DNA of 44,530 nucleotides from Candidatus Poribacteria bacterium. Its GTDB lineage: Bacteria; Poribacteria; WGA-4E; WGA-3G. The notes beneath the pieces were generated by a model. It was not told the origin of the DNA, ran no database searches, and saw only the letters and a list, made by a program, of their open reading frames with translations. The translations under genes and the position numbers were made by a program. The DNA is taken from contig JAPPNJ010000216.1 of assembly GCA_028818705.1 (NCBI GenBank), positions 1 to 44,530 of the forward strand. The letters are read 5' to 3'. Of the stretch, positions 1 to 8,200 are shown piece by piece; within the stretch, counting starts at the first letter, position 1, and each line of letters begins with the position of its first letter.

Positions 1-92
1 AAGACTTTGCCGTCAAATATCTTTTCGTAATAACTGATTGCACCGTCCAAGTCCTGGCACCGAAGATGGACGTGGTCAAACGTAATTGTCAT
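1..92 (-). CDS. VOC-family (glyoxalase-fold) protein, N-terminus only
   Basis: The reverse strand reads from an ATG at 92 to the window edge, giving 30 residues that begin MTITFDHVHLRCQDLDGAI and continue through SYYEKIFDG. The FDHVHLRCxDLDxAIxYYEK pattern is typical of the first beta-alpha unit of vicinal-oxygen-chelate proteins, where the early His is usually a metal ligand. A purine-rich GGAAAGGAA lies about 8 nt upstream of the ATG and supports this start. The rest of the gene is outside the window, so the reaction (lactoylglutathione lyase, dioxygenase or resistance protein) cannot be told. Confidence 0.72.
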   Translation of the reverse strand, partial: MTITFDHVHLRCQDLDGAISYYEKIFDGKV

Positions 93-168
93 TGTTAGAA
101 TTTCCTTTCCTTAGAAGAAGCGCGCCTGACAGCGCGCACGTCAAAACATGATACAGGATATGTCACTA

Positions 169-192
169 TCACATAATTCGTTGATTATGTGA
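169..192. other. 9-bp perfect hairpin in the VOC/sulfatase gap
   Basis: TCACATAAT and ATTATGTGA form a perfect 9-bp inverted repeat around a 6-nt loop. It lies about 90 nt beyond the stop of the sulfatase-like gene. Neither strand shows a T-tract after the stem, so it is not a convincing intrinsic terminator. A second short GC palindrome (GCGCGC spaced by CTGACA) is at 119-136. Nothing else is recognisable in the 93-281 gap. Confidence 0.35.
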
Positions 193-281
193 AATAAAAA
201 ACCACTTTAGGTAGTGTCTATATTTCATTTACATTGAATCAAAATGGGAATATCAAAAACAAACTGGCGTAAATGTTGAAT

Positions 282-1550
282 CTACTCAACATACCCGAGA
301 TCCCGTAACTTACCTTCCAGAATCTCTGTCTCCTCAGCCGTAGATTCTTGTGTTTTCAGGTGGTGGTAATTAGAATTCATCAGGATGTTGTCATAAGCGT
401 CGCGGAAGTGATCTGGATCTTCACAGGCAAACTCTTCACCACTCAGCACATGTCGATATACGAACTCACCTGTCTGTTCATCTTCACGATACAGATACTC
501 ACCATCTGTTAGGGACCAGAGTCGAACGCCTTCCGAATACCTATCAATCTCTATGTTGTCAACCATTGCCCGGGAAGTTACGCGATGGTGCGGTATCTCC
601 AAGTTGTTTTTGTCAAGAAACCTAACACCGTAGAGACTATCTAACTCCGACAGGATCAATCGGTTTGCGTCAATTTTAGATGGAGATAGCAGGTCTTGTC
701 CATAGCCGTGATAGTCCACATCAATACCCGCGAGGTTTGTAATGGTCGGGAACAAATCAATCGCTGAAATCGGTGGATTTGGAAATTCCAGACTCCCCAT
801 GTCAGGGATGTGTGCTAACAACGGCACGTGTAGCACGTTCTGATGGAGTGTGGCACCGTGGTTTATAATCTCATCGCAGATACCTTCACCATGATCTCCG
901 AAGATGAAAATTGCCCACTCTGAGAGAGGAAGTTGCTTCAAAATTTCAACGAGCTGAAATTCGAGTATATGCGTCACAGCGGCGTAGTAGATACGCAACG
1001 CCTCATCCATCCTACTGTTATCGACGAGCCACTCGAAACTTGGAGCATTCGGAATCCCGCTCGTGCCGTATTCAGCGTGTGCATACCAGAAATGCAGGAA
1101 ACAAAATTGCGGCACGCCCGAAGGCTGCTTGATCCGTTGGATCAGAGCCTCAAGCGAACCGAGATGTTGTGCTTCCGCATTAGGGTCGATCGCTGTGATA
1201 AACGGTTCAAATTCGAGGAAGCGGAACACATCCGGACGCTCCGAACGGGCCGTGATCTGATAACCGGCATCCCTGAATATCTGAAATAGATTTGGAATGC
1301 CCTCGAACATCTTGAGATAACTCTGTCCGTAGAGACCGTGTTCAAAGGCGTAGAGACCTGTAAAATAGGAGGTATGAGACGGGCGAGTCGTCGGTGCCGC
1401 TACAAAAAACTTTTCAGCAAACGAGAAATCCTGGGTTAGCAGATCGAACTTCGGCGTATTAAAAAGGGGATTCGTCCGACTGAGCGCATCGAACCGCCAG
1501 CAATCAATTGAGATAAGTAGGAATTTATTGACAGTGTTGATTTTCATCAT
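282..1550 (-). CDS. Sulfatase-like hydrolase, alkaline phosphatase superfamily
   Basis: A 422-residue protein of the sulfatase/alkaline-phosphatase superfamily. Metal-binding motifs are seen: SIDCWRFD near residues 14-21 (Asp16 first ligand) and FGDHGEG at 217-223 (Asp219, His220). The active-site segment reads TTRPSHTSYFTG at 54-65. Aligned on the SxxSxxTG tail with the sulfatase signature CxPSR, the nucleophilic Cys is replaced by Thr55 and the Arg by His59. It therefore cannot form a formylglycine in the usual way and may be a phosphatase, phosphodiesterase or phosphotransferase using Thr. No signal peptide or membrane segment is evident, so it is probably cytoplasmic. No strong ribosome site precedes the paired Met codons. 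It is transcribed away from the FGE-like gene on its other side. Confidence 0.85.
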   Translation of the reverse strand: MMKINTVNKFLLISIDCWRFDALSRTNPLFNTPKFDLLTQDFSFAEKFFVAAPTTRPSHTSYFTGLYAFEHGLYGQSYLKMFEGIPNLFQIFRDAGYQITARSERPDVFRFLEFEPFITAIDPNAEAQHLGSLEALIQRIKQPSGVPQFCFLHFWYAHAEYGTSGIPNAPSFEWLVDNSRMDEALRIYYAAVTHILEFQLVEILKQLPLSEWAIFIFGDHGEGICDEIINHGATLHQNVLHVPLLAHIPDMGSLEFPNPPISAIDLFPTITNLAGIDVDYHGYGQDLLSPSKIDANRLILSELDSLYGVRFLDKNNLEIPHHRVTSRAMVDNIEIDRYSEGVRLWSLTDGEYLYREDEQTGEFVYRHVLSGEEFACEDPDHFRDAYDNILMNSNYHHLKTQESTAEETEILEGKLRDLGYVE

Positions 1551-1676
1551 CTAATCGGCGCGTTGTTTTGAATTTGCTTCATTCGACGGATTCTGATGTC
1601 CGTATTCTCTGATACATTCATATAGAATCTACCATACAGTTGAATTATTTTCAAGTGTGATGTTTCGCTTTAGAAT

Positions 1677-1705
1677 TTGACACTGCGCTGGTTCTGTGCT
1701 ACACT
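1677..1705 (+). promoter_or_regulatory. Sigma-70-type promoter of the FGE-like gene
   Basis: A perfect TTGACA at 1677-1682 is followed after exactly 17 nt by TACACT at 1700-1705. The start codon at 1731 gives a leader of about 20 nt, with AAAAGG at 1716-1721 as a ribosome site 9 nt before the ATG. Spacing and consensus match make this one of the clearest promoters in the window. Confidence 0.7.
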
Positions 1706-1730
1706 GTATACATCTAAAAGGTACTAAAAA

Positions 1731-2639
1731 ATGAATCTGAAACGCAAAACAACTCGCCCATGGATCAGAAACAAACTAATTTTTATTTTTTTGAGCGTCT
1801 GTTTTTTCATTCCTACGGAGGCAGTGTTCACTGAACGCCTGCTCGTTATGGTCAATGAAACTGACGGTAGTGAGATGGTACTGATTCCATCAGGCAGCTA
1901 TTTGATGGGAAGTCCACCAGCACAAACTACCGCACTGATTGATAAGGACGCTCGACTCTCCACAGATTTTTTTCACCTCGAACATCCGCAGCACCCCGTC
2001 TCGCTTCCGGCGTTCTATATTGATCGGTCCCCTGTGACGAATGCCCAGTATGCTGCTTTTATTGCAGCGACGGGACATCCGATCCCCAAATATTGGACGC
2101 ACACCCCGCACATGGGGGTAGAATCACCTTTTCCTGTCGGTGTCAAACACGGTACACATCCTGTTGTAGGTGTCTCTTACGCTGATGCACTGGCATATTG
2201 CGAATGGGCTGGGAAACGATTGCCTACAGAAGCTGAATGGGAAAAGGCAGCACGCGGTGGGCTTGTCAATCAGAACTATCCCTGGGGAAACGAATCCTCT
2301 CGAGATTACGCAAACACCGCTGGTATATGGGGAAAAGACAGGTGGCTCTGGACCTCCCCTATCGGGAGTTTTCCGCCTAACGGATACGGATTATCCGATA
2401 TGGCAGGCAATGTGTTTGAGTGGTGCGCTGACTGGTACGCACCGGATTATTATCAGCACAGTCAAGAAGAAAACCCGCACGGGCCTAAAACAGGGCAGAC
2501 ACGGGTACTGCGCGGCGGTTCGTGGAGCAACAACGTCTTTGGCATCTATCAGATGCGGTGTGCTTATCGGTTTCACGCCCGTCCAGAAACTCGCAATCTG
2601 ACGATCGGTTTTCGATGTGCAGCAGACCCACCCCCTTAA
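1731..2639 (+). CDS. Exported FGE-sulfatase-domain (SUMF1-like) protein
   Basis: A 302-residue protein with an N-terminal hydrophobic signal or anchor (about residues 15-31) followed by a whole FGE-sulfatase fold. Hallmarks are MVLIPSGSYLMGS, PVTNAQYAAF, VSYADALAYCEWAGKRLPTEAEWEKAARGG (read in pieces), NVFEWCADW and the closing RVLRGGSW...GFRC. In true formylglycine-generating enzymes two cysteines follow the RGGS stretch and carry catalysis. Here the stretch is GGSWSNNVFGIYQMRCAYR, with only one Cys in that region, so enzyme activity is doubtful. Many such homologues are binding or structural proteins. Its promoter faces away from a sulfatase-like gene that also lacks the modifiable Cys. Its stop codon overlaps that of the convergent FG-GAP gene. 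Confidence 0.88.
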   Translation: MNLKRKTTRPWIRNKLIFIFLSVCFFIPTEAVFTERLLVMVNETDGSEMVLIPSGSYLMGSPPAQTTALIDKDARLSTDFFHLEHPQHPVSLPAFYIDRSPVTNAQYAAFIAATGHPIPKYWTHTPHMGVESPFPVGVKHGTHPVVGVSYADALAYCEWAGKRLPTEAEWEKAARGGLVNQNYPWGNESSRDYANTAGIWGKDRWLWTSPIGSFPPNGYGLSDMAGNVFEWCADWYAPDYYQHSQEENPHGPKTGQTRVLRGGSWSNNVFGIYQMRCAYRFHARPETRNLTIGFRCAADPPP

Positions 2640-4315
2640 TACGATTCAATTTGATTATCACCCTCTACAATTTTCAGGAACCGGTTAACACGGACATCTT
2701 CAAATCGCTGAACCGTTCCATTCTGCCACCGAATTTCTAATTCAACCGTTTCTTGTGTTCCGACCCCAAAATGTAGACGTAAATCGTTTTGTGAGAGGTA
2801 GCTCGAACCGCTCTGTACCTCTCGTACTTGGTGGGATGTACCGGCTGTGAGAAGGACTCGTGTCCCAATAGCAGCTCGATTGGAGACACTGCCTATGAGT
2901 TTCAGGTTTATCCAGTTCCCAGAACCATCCCCACCATCATTTCGTAGAATGTCAATCCTATCTCCGACGTTTGACACCACAATATCCAGATCTCCATCGT
3001 TGTCTATATCACCCACCGCGCTACCACGGCTGGAATGTTGCAAAGCAAGCCCTGAACCACTCTCTGCTGTGACATCAGTAAAGGTGCCGTTTCCGTTGTT
3101 CCAAAACAGGTGATTCAATTGCGCATAAGTTGTTGAGCCATCGATGAGCGTTACATTGTCGTGGATATGACCGTTTGCGACGAAGATATCTTGAAATCCG
3201 TCATGGTCGAAATCAAAGAAATTCACACCCCATGCCAAATACGGTAGGCTAATATCTCCGGTGCCAGAGGCGTAAGTCTGATCCGTGAAGAATTCACCGG
3301 CAGCGCTGTGATAGAGCGTATTCGTTTGGTGCTGGAAGTTAGTGACCACCAGGTCTAACCATGTATCGTTGTCATAATCACCGAAGGCAACACCCATGCC
3401 GTTTTCGACCAATCCGTGTTCGCTGAGTGCCACACCAGAGAATTGACTCTGTTCTCGAAACTGTCCTTTTCCATCGTTGTTATAGAGGAAGTTGGCGTCT
3501 GCATCATTTGCGACGTAGAGATCTGTGTCACCATCTGCGTCGTAGTCCCCGAAGGTGGCCCCAAGCCCACGCGCCGCCACGTTGTCAAAGCCGGCGTTTT
3601 CTGTGTTCTCTGAAAAAGTGCCGTCCCCATTATTGCGAAAAAAGACATCTTTCACCCCATCATAAACGCGAGGGCTGCAGTAAACTAAGATCCCGTTAAC
3701 CCTGCAAGGCGTGTGCGTTTCCACAGAGAAATTGACGTAATTAGCAACGTAGAGATCCAAATCACCATCTGCATCCACATCCGCAAATGCGCATCCGGCA
3801 CTCCAGTCAAGAGACTGAACGCCCGCTTCTGCTGTGTGATCTGTGAAAGTTCCATCGCCGTTATTTCGGTAAAGTACATTGTTACTAAAGTTGGTTACGT
3901 ACATGTCGAGCCACCCGTCATTATCGTAGTCTCCGACACAAACACCGACACCGTAACCTCGATGTCCAACTCCACTCGCTTCGGTCACATCAACAAAACC
4001 TTCAGTGCCATCGTTGCGGTAGAGACGATTCATGGCATCTGGTGCAGCCTCAGCTGAATCCAAATTGGTTCCATTGACGAGGTAAATATCCACATCGTTG
4101 TCATTGTCGTAGTCGAACAGTGCGACCCCAGAACCGAGTGTCTCGACAAAATACTTCTTATAACTACGACCATCTTCGTGCTGGAATGTAATTCCACTCT
4201 CCTTTGTTCCATCTGTAAATGTAACCTCTGGTTGTCCATGTCCATTGGGGATAATGAGAAGGCTCAGAAGAAGTAAAAATGCAATCTTCATGTTATTGAT
4301 TGTAGGGTTTGCCAT
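2636..4315 (-). CDS. Secreted FG-GAP/VCBS repeat protein with C-terminal ASPIC/UnbV domain
   Basis: 559 residues. A signal peptide (MKIAFLLLLSLLIIPNGHG) starts at Met9, so translation may begin at 4291 rather than 4315; neither site has a strong ribosome sequence. At least seven repeats carry DxDxDGxxD-type calcium loops, for example DYDNDNDVD, DYDNDGWLD, DVDADGDLD, DYDADGDTD and DIDNDGDLD, each followed by (I/L)xVxN, as in integrin-type beta-propellers. The last ~80 residues (WINLKLIG..., RAAIGTRV, GSSYLSQNDLRLHFG) match the ASPIC/UnbV domain of CRTAC1-like proteins. Expected location is the periplasm, cell surface or exterior. Ligand unknown. Family assignment is firm; function is not. Confidence 0.9.
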   Translation of the reverse strand: MANPTINNMKIAFLLLLSLLIIPNGHGQPEVTFTDGTKESGITFQHEDGRSYKKYFVETLGSGVALFDYDNDNDVDIYLVNGTNLDSAEAAPDAMNRLYRNDGTEGFVDVTEASGVGHRGYGVGVCVGDYDNDGWLDMYVTNFSNNVLYRNNGDGTFTDHTAEAGVQSLDWSAGCAFADVDADGDLDLYVANYVNFSVETHTPCRVNGILVYCSPRVYDGVKDVFFRNNGDGTFSENTENAGFDNVAARGLGATFGDYDADGDTDLYVANDADANFLYNNDGKGQFREQSQFSGVALSEHGLVENGMGVAFGDYDNDTWLDLVVTNFQHQTNTLYHSAAGEFFTDQTYASGTGDISLPYLAWGVNFFDFDHDGFQDIFVANGHIHDNVTLIDGSTTYAQLNHLFWNNGNGTFTDVTAESGSGLALQHSSRGSAVGDIDNDGDLDIVVSNVGDRIDILRNDGGDGSGNWINLKLIGSVSNRAAIGTRVLLTAGTSHQVREVQSGSSYLSQNDLRLHFGVGTQETVELEIRWQNGTVQRFEDVRVNRFLKIVEGDNQIESY

Positions 4316-4632
4316 GCAAACTTTCAGTTGTCAGTTAAAGAGGTTTTGACTACCATTATACCGCATCTGGACTTGGAAATCTATTATCTTTTATGGTGAA
4401 TTCTAAAAATACATTGACCCTTCGGGAATTCTTCTGTGGGAGCGATCTCCGAATCGCGACATAGGGCGCTGAGAGTCGGGAATCGGAGTGAATCAACGGT
4501 ATGAAGCCCATAAGGGCTTCCCCGCCTCCTACAACCTAAAAATGTAATGTTAATTCTAAAATCTACCATAGTTCCTCACAAGGGCATCCAGTTTTTAGTC
4601 GTAGACGATCAGCTATCAGTGGAATCATGATC
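4316..4632. other. Intergenic DNA with hairpin repeat cluster
   Basis: No gene is visible here. A 10-bp direct repeat AATTCTAAAA occurs at 4399-4408 and 4552-4561 and brackets a hairpin-rich block. The block contains CCC-TTC-GGG, a GGGAGCGATCTCCGAATCGCGAC-like segment near 4438-4460, and the 30-bp repeat unit listed separately. The bracketed block looks like an inserted small repeat element, but no terminal inverted repeats could be defined by eye. Confidence 0.4.
4491..4520 (-). repeat. 30-bp hairpin-plus-tail repeat, copy 1
   Basis: On the minus strand the unit is arm GAAGCCC, loop TTAT, arm GGGCTTC, then the invariant tail ATACCGTTGATT. It is the only minus-strand copy of the six seen in the window. 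It lies upstream of the FG-GAP gene and outside the left inverted arm of the restriction cassette. Its flank beyond the tail contains CACTCCGATTCCCGAC, also found downstream of the copy at 22257. Confidence 0.75.
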
Positions 4633-5113
4633 GTATTTTAACAGGTGGATTCACGGAGGCTTCACGGAGGTTCTTGCGGAGCCTTGATTCTACTGGGTTC
4701 GCAAACGTGAATTTGTGCATTCTCCGTGAAAGCGAATTTTTGTTATATTTTATTTAACGAAATGGTTGTGGGTTGTCTGAATCACGGATTAGGCGGATGA
4801 CACGGATTTTTGACACATTTCCTCGTCTGAATCAGGATTTCGGATTTACGGGATTATAAACATAGCACTCCGCATGAAGATTAAGAATTTAAACGGGTAA
4901 TGCAGGGACCAGTTCTTTCTGTAGGAGCGAGTGTTTTTGCTGGGGTGTTTCCTCTGCTCGCGATCTTTGCTTCGTATACAAAATATGTAATTACCCAATT
5001 TATTTGTTAAACTTCATCTGGAGTGCAAGAACAGGCACCTAATTCTGATTTCGGAGTGCTATATGTGTTGATAAGAGGTTTTTACGGAACGCTTCCACAA
5101 TATTTACACACCC
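4633..5113 (+). repeat. Left inverted arm flanking the restriction cassette
   Basis: Four blocks here recur in the same order, in reverse complement, at 12836-13499. Block 1 (4633-4771) pairs with 13361-13499 with about 19 mismatches in ~136 positions by hand. Block 2 (about 4869-4897, CTCCGCATGAAGATTAAGAA and on) pairs with about 13107-13136. Block 3 (AATTACCCAA to CATCTGGAG, about 4990-5024) pairs with about 13007-13042. Block 4 (ACGGAACGCT to TTACACACCC, ending 5113) pairs with the end at 12836, 27 of 30 identical. Sequence between blocks has diverged. No gene is seen inside the arm. Confidence 0.75.
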
Positions 5114-5129
5114 AGCTTCAACAAAACAC

Positions 5130-5158
5130 TTGACTTTTCCCCCACTATCAAATATCAT
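5130..5158 (+). promoter_or_regulatory. Promoter of the type ISP restriction gene
   Basis: TTGACT at 5130-5135 and TATCAT at 5153-5158 are separated by exactly 17 nt, a good sigma-70-type match. The site begins 16 nt after the inner end of the left inverted arm. The leader to the start codon at 5210 is about 45 nt and ends in the ribosome site AAGGAGA at 5198-5204, 5 nt before the ATG. Confidence 0.6.
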
Positions 5159-5209
5159 AAGACCCAATAAACCCCATGCCTACAGCCCCAGTTTATCAAG
5201 GAGATCAAT

Positions 5210-8200
5210 ATGTCAGAAGCGGCACAAACCTATTTTGCCTTGGGAACCGAAAACGAAGAAACACATAGCGGATTCTACACCGCACTCAATTACATCCAAG
5301 AAAACGCCAATACACAATACGGAAAAGGCAACCTTTTCGAGCGACTCATCAGAACATATCTCCTTGAAGACCCTTTCTATCAAAAACGATTTTCCGAAGT
5401 TTATCTATGGTCGGAATGGGCAGAACTCCGTCCAGAATTCGATGGGGTTGATATAGGCATCGATCTCGTTGCACAAGAACACGATGGCGGATACTGCGCG
5501 ATTCAGTGTAAGTGCTATGCCGAAAACACACGAATTTCAAAAAAAGATCTGGATACATTCATCTCCGCTTCGGCACGCGAACCGTTCACCGCCCGAATTT
5601 TTGTAGACACAGCCCGCGATTGGAGTGCCAACGTCTACAGAACCCTCGACGGACTGCAACCGCCATGCCAACGCATCAGTGCCGCCGATCTCGCAAGCCG
5701 ACCGGTGGAATGGCCCGATCTAAGCATAGAAGAAGCCGAGCAACTCGACTATCGACAAGAAACATTCAGTTTACGAGAACATCAAAGAGAGGCGTTTAAT
5801 GACGTCATCAACGGCTTCAGAGAGTCTGATCGCGGCAAGCTCATCATGGCGTGCGGCACGGGTAAGACCTTTGCAGCACTCCGTATCGCTGAGCATCTCG
5901 CCGGTGTCGGCGGTAGAGTGCTATACCTCGTCCCCTCTATCGGACTCTTTGCACAAGCGATGCGTGAATGGTCAGAACAACAAGGCGTTCCACATCGCTA
6001 TATTGGCATCTGTTCAGACACAAAGGCAGGTAAAACCTCTGAAGATGCCTCTATTCTGGAACTCGAAATTCCGGTCACCACTGACCCTGCCGACATCTCT
6101 AAAGCACTGCAGAGATCCGACGAAAATAGTATGCAGGTCGTCTTCTGCACTTATCATTCCCTCCCAATCGTCGAGGCAGCACAAGACGCAGGCGCGCCAC
6201 CCTTTGACATTGTCCTCTGTGATGAAGCACACAGAACCACCGGTATTGAAGACAATGACGACAAGACATCCCCATTCGTCCTCGTTCACAATGCCGATCG
6301 TATTCGCGCCAAAAAACGCCTCTATATGACAGCTACTTCACGACTCTATACAGAAGGAGCGAAGGCAAAAGCAGCACACCACGACATCGAAGTCTTTTCG
6401 ATGGACGATCCCGCAACCTACGGACCCGAATTTCACCGACTCCCGTTCTCCAGAGCCGTCGAGCAAGACCTCCTTTCTGACTACAAGGTTGTCGTACTTG
6501 CCATGTCCGAGCAGAGCACCGACGCTGCACTACAAACCTATCGCATTGCCGGTGGGAAGGAAATCAATATAAACGATGCTACAAAGATTGTCGGCTGCTG
6601 GCGTGCCCTCCAAAACCCCGAAAGGAAAGCTGCTGACGATTCAGAGATAAAACCGTTGACCCGCGCCATCGCATTCACGAATACCATTGCAGCCTCAAAA
6701 AACCTTGTGCACCATTGGAACGGCGTTATCGAAAGTGCCATCGAACGGATGCCCGAGGATCAACGTCCGTCTGACTTCGCATGCGAAACCGATCACGTGG
6801 ATGGAAAAACAAACGCACTCAATCGCAAAAAGCGGATTGAATGGTTGAAGGGGAATTCCGAGGGTGTTTGTCGTATCCTTTCCAATGCACGATGCCTTTC
6901 TGAAGGCATTGACGTTCCTGCCCTGGACGCCGTACTTTTCATGAGTCCGCGCAATTCACACGTTGACATCGTTCAGGCGGTCGGCCGCGTCATGCGTAAA
7001 GCGGAAGGCAAACAGTACGGTTATATCGTTTTCCCCGTCGCGATTCCCGCAGGTGCTGACCCTGCCGACATTCTCAACGACAATGAACGCTTCGCTTCCG
7101 TGTGGAACGTCCTCCGTGCACTCCGTTCCCACGACGATAGACTCAACGCTGAAATCAACAGAATCGACCTCAATACCTCGACACCCGATCGGATTATCTT
7201 CACAGGACTTAACGAGGACGGAGACGGTATCGGATCATCTTCTGCTTCAAACGGTCAACAACTTTTTTTACCGATGGATCTCCCACCCGATGCAATATTT
7301 GCCAAAATCGTAGAAAAGTGTGGAGACCGAAAATACTGGGAAAGTTGGGCAAAGGATGTCGCCGATATTTTCCTGCGGGTCGTTGGACGCATCGAAAGCC
7401 TATTGGACACCCCCGAAAACGATGCACTCCGTGAATGGTTTGACGATTTCCATTCGGAATTGAAAAGTTCTATAAACGACGCAATTACGCGGAGCAATGC
7501 TATTGACATGATGGCGCAGCACATCTTGACCCGTCCTGTTTTTGAAGCACTCTTTGAAAATTACGATTTCGCTTCCGGTAACCCTGTTGCAATTGCTCTT
7601 GATAAACTTCGTAACGATTTTGCGGAATTCGGTCTTGAAGATGAGACACGGGATTTAGAGAAATTCTACGAGAGCGTCCGGATGCGCGCCCGCGGTATTG
7701 ACAACAGCGAGGGCAGACAACGCGTGCTATTAGAACTCTACGAGAAGTTTTTCGCCACCGCGCTAAAAAAGGATGCTGAACGCCTCGGTATCGTCTATAC
7801 CCCCGTTGAAGTCGTGGACTTCATTCTCCATAGTGCAAACGAAGTCCTACAAGATGAATTCGGAAAAAGTCTCAGCGATGAAGGTGTCCATATTTTGGAT
7901 CCGTTCACGGGTGCTGGTATCTTTCTCGCTCGCCTGCTCCAATCCGGGCTTATCCAACCTGATGACCTCGAACGGAAGTACCGTGCGGAACTTCATGCAA
8001 ACGAAATCGTTCTCCTCGCCTACTACATCGCCGCCGTCAATATTGAGGAAGCCTTTAGAGGAAAGCGTGGCCAAGACATGAGTTACGAACCCTTCAACGG
8101 TATTGTCCTGACCGATACCTTCAATCTGAACAAAGAGAGAAACCTTTTCCCCAAAGACTGGTTGCCCGACAACAACGAGCGCGCCGAGCGTCAACAGCAG

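Noticed and set aside
169..192. Intrinsic terminator after the sulfatase-like gene
   Set aside because: The stem is perfect but AT-rich and no T-tract follows on the relevant strand.
1731..2639. A genuine formylglycine-generating enzyme for the adjacent sulfatase
   Set aside because: The catalytic cysteine pair is not present after the RGGS motif, and the neighbouring hydrolase has no Cys to modify.
5130..5456. A 108-codon plus-strand frame at the start of the restriction gene
   Set aside because: It overlaps the promoter, leader and N-terminus of the type ISP gene in another frame and has no family features.
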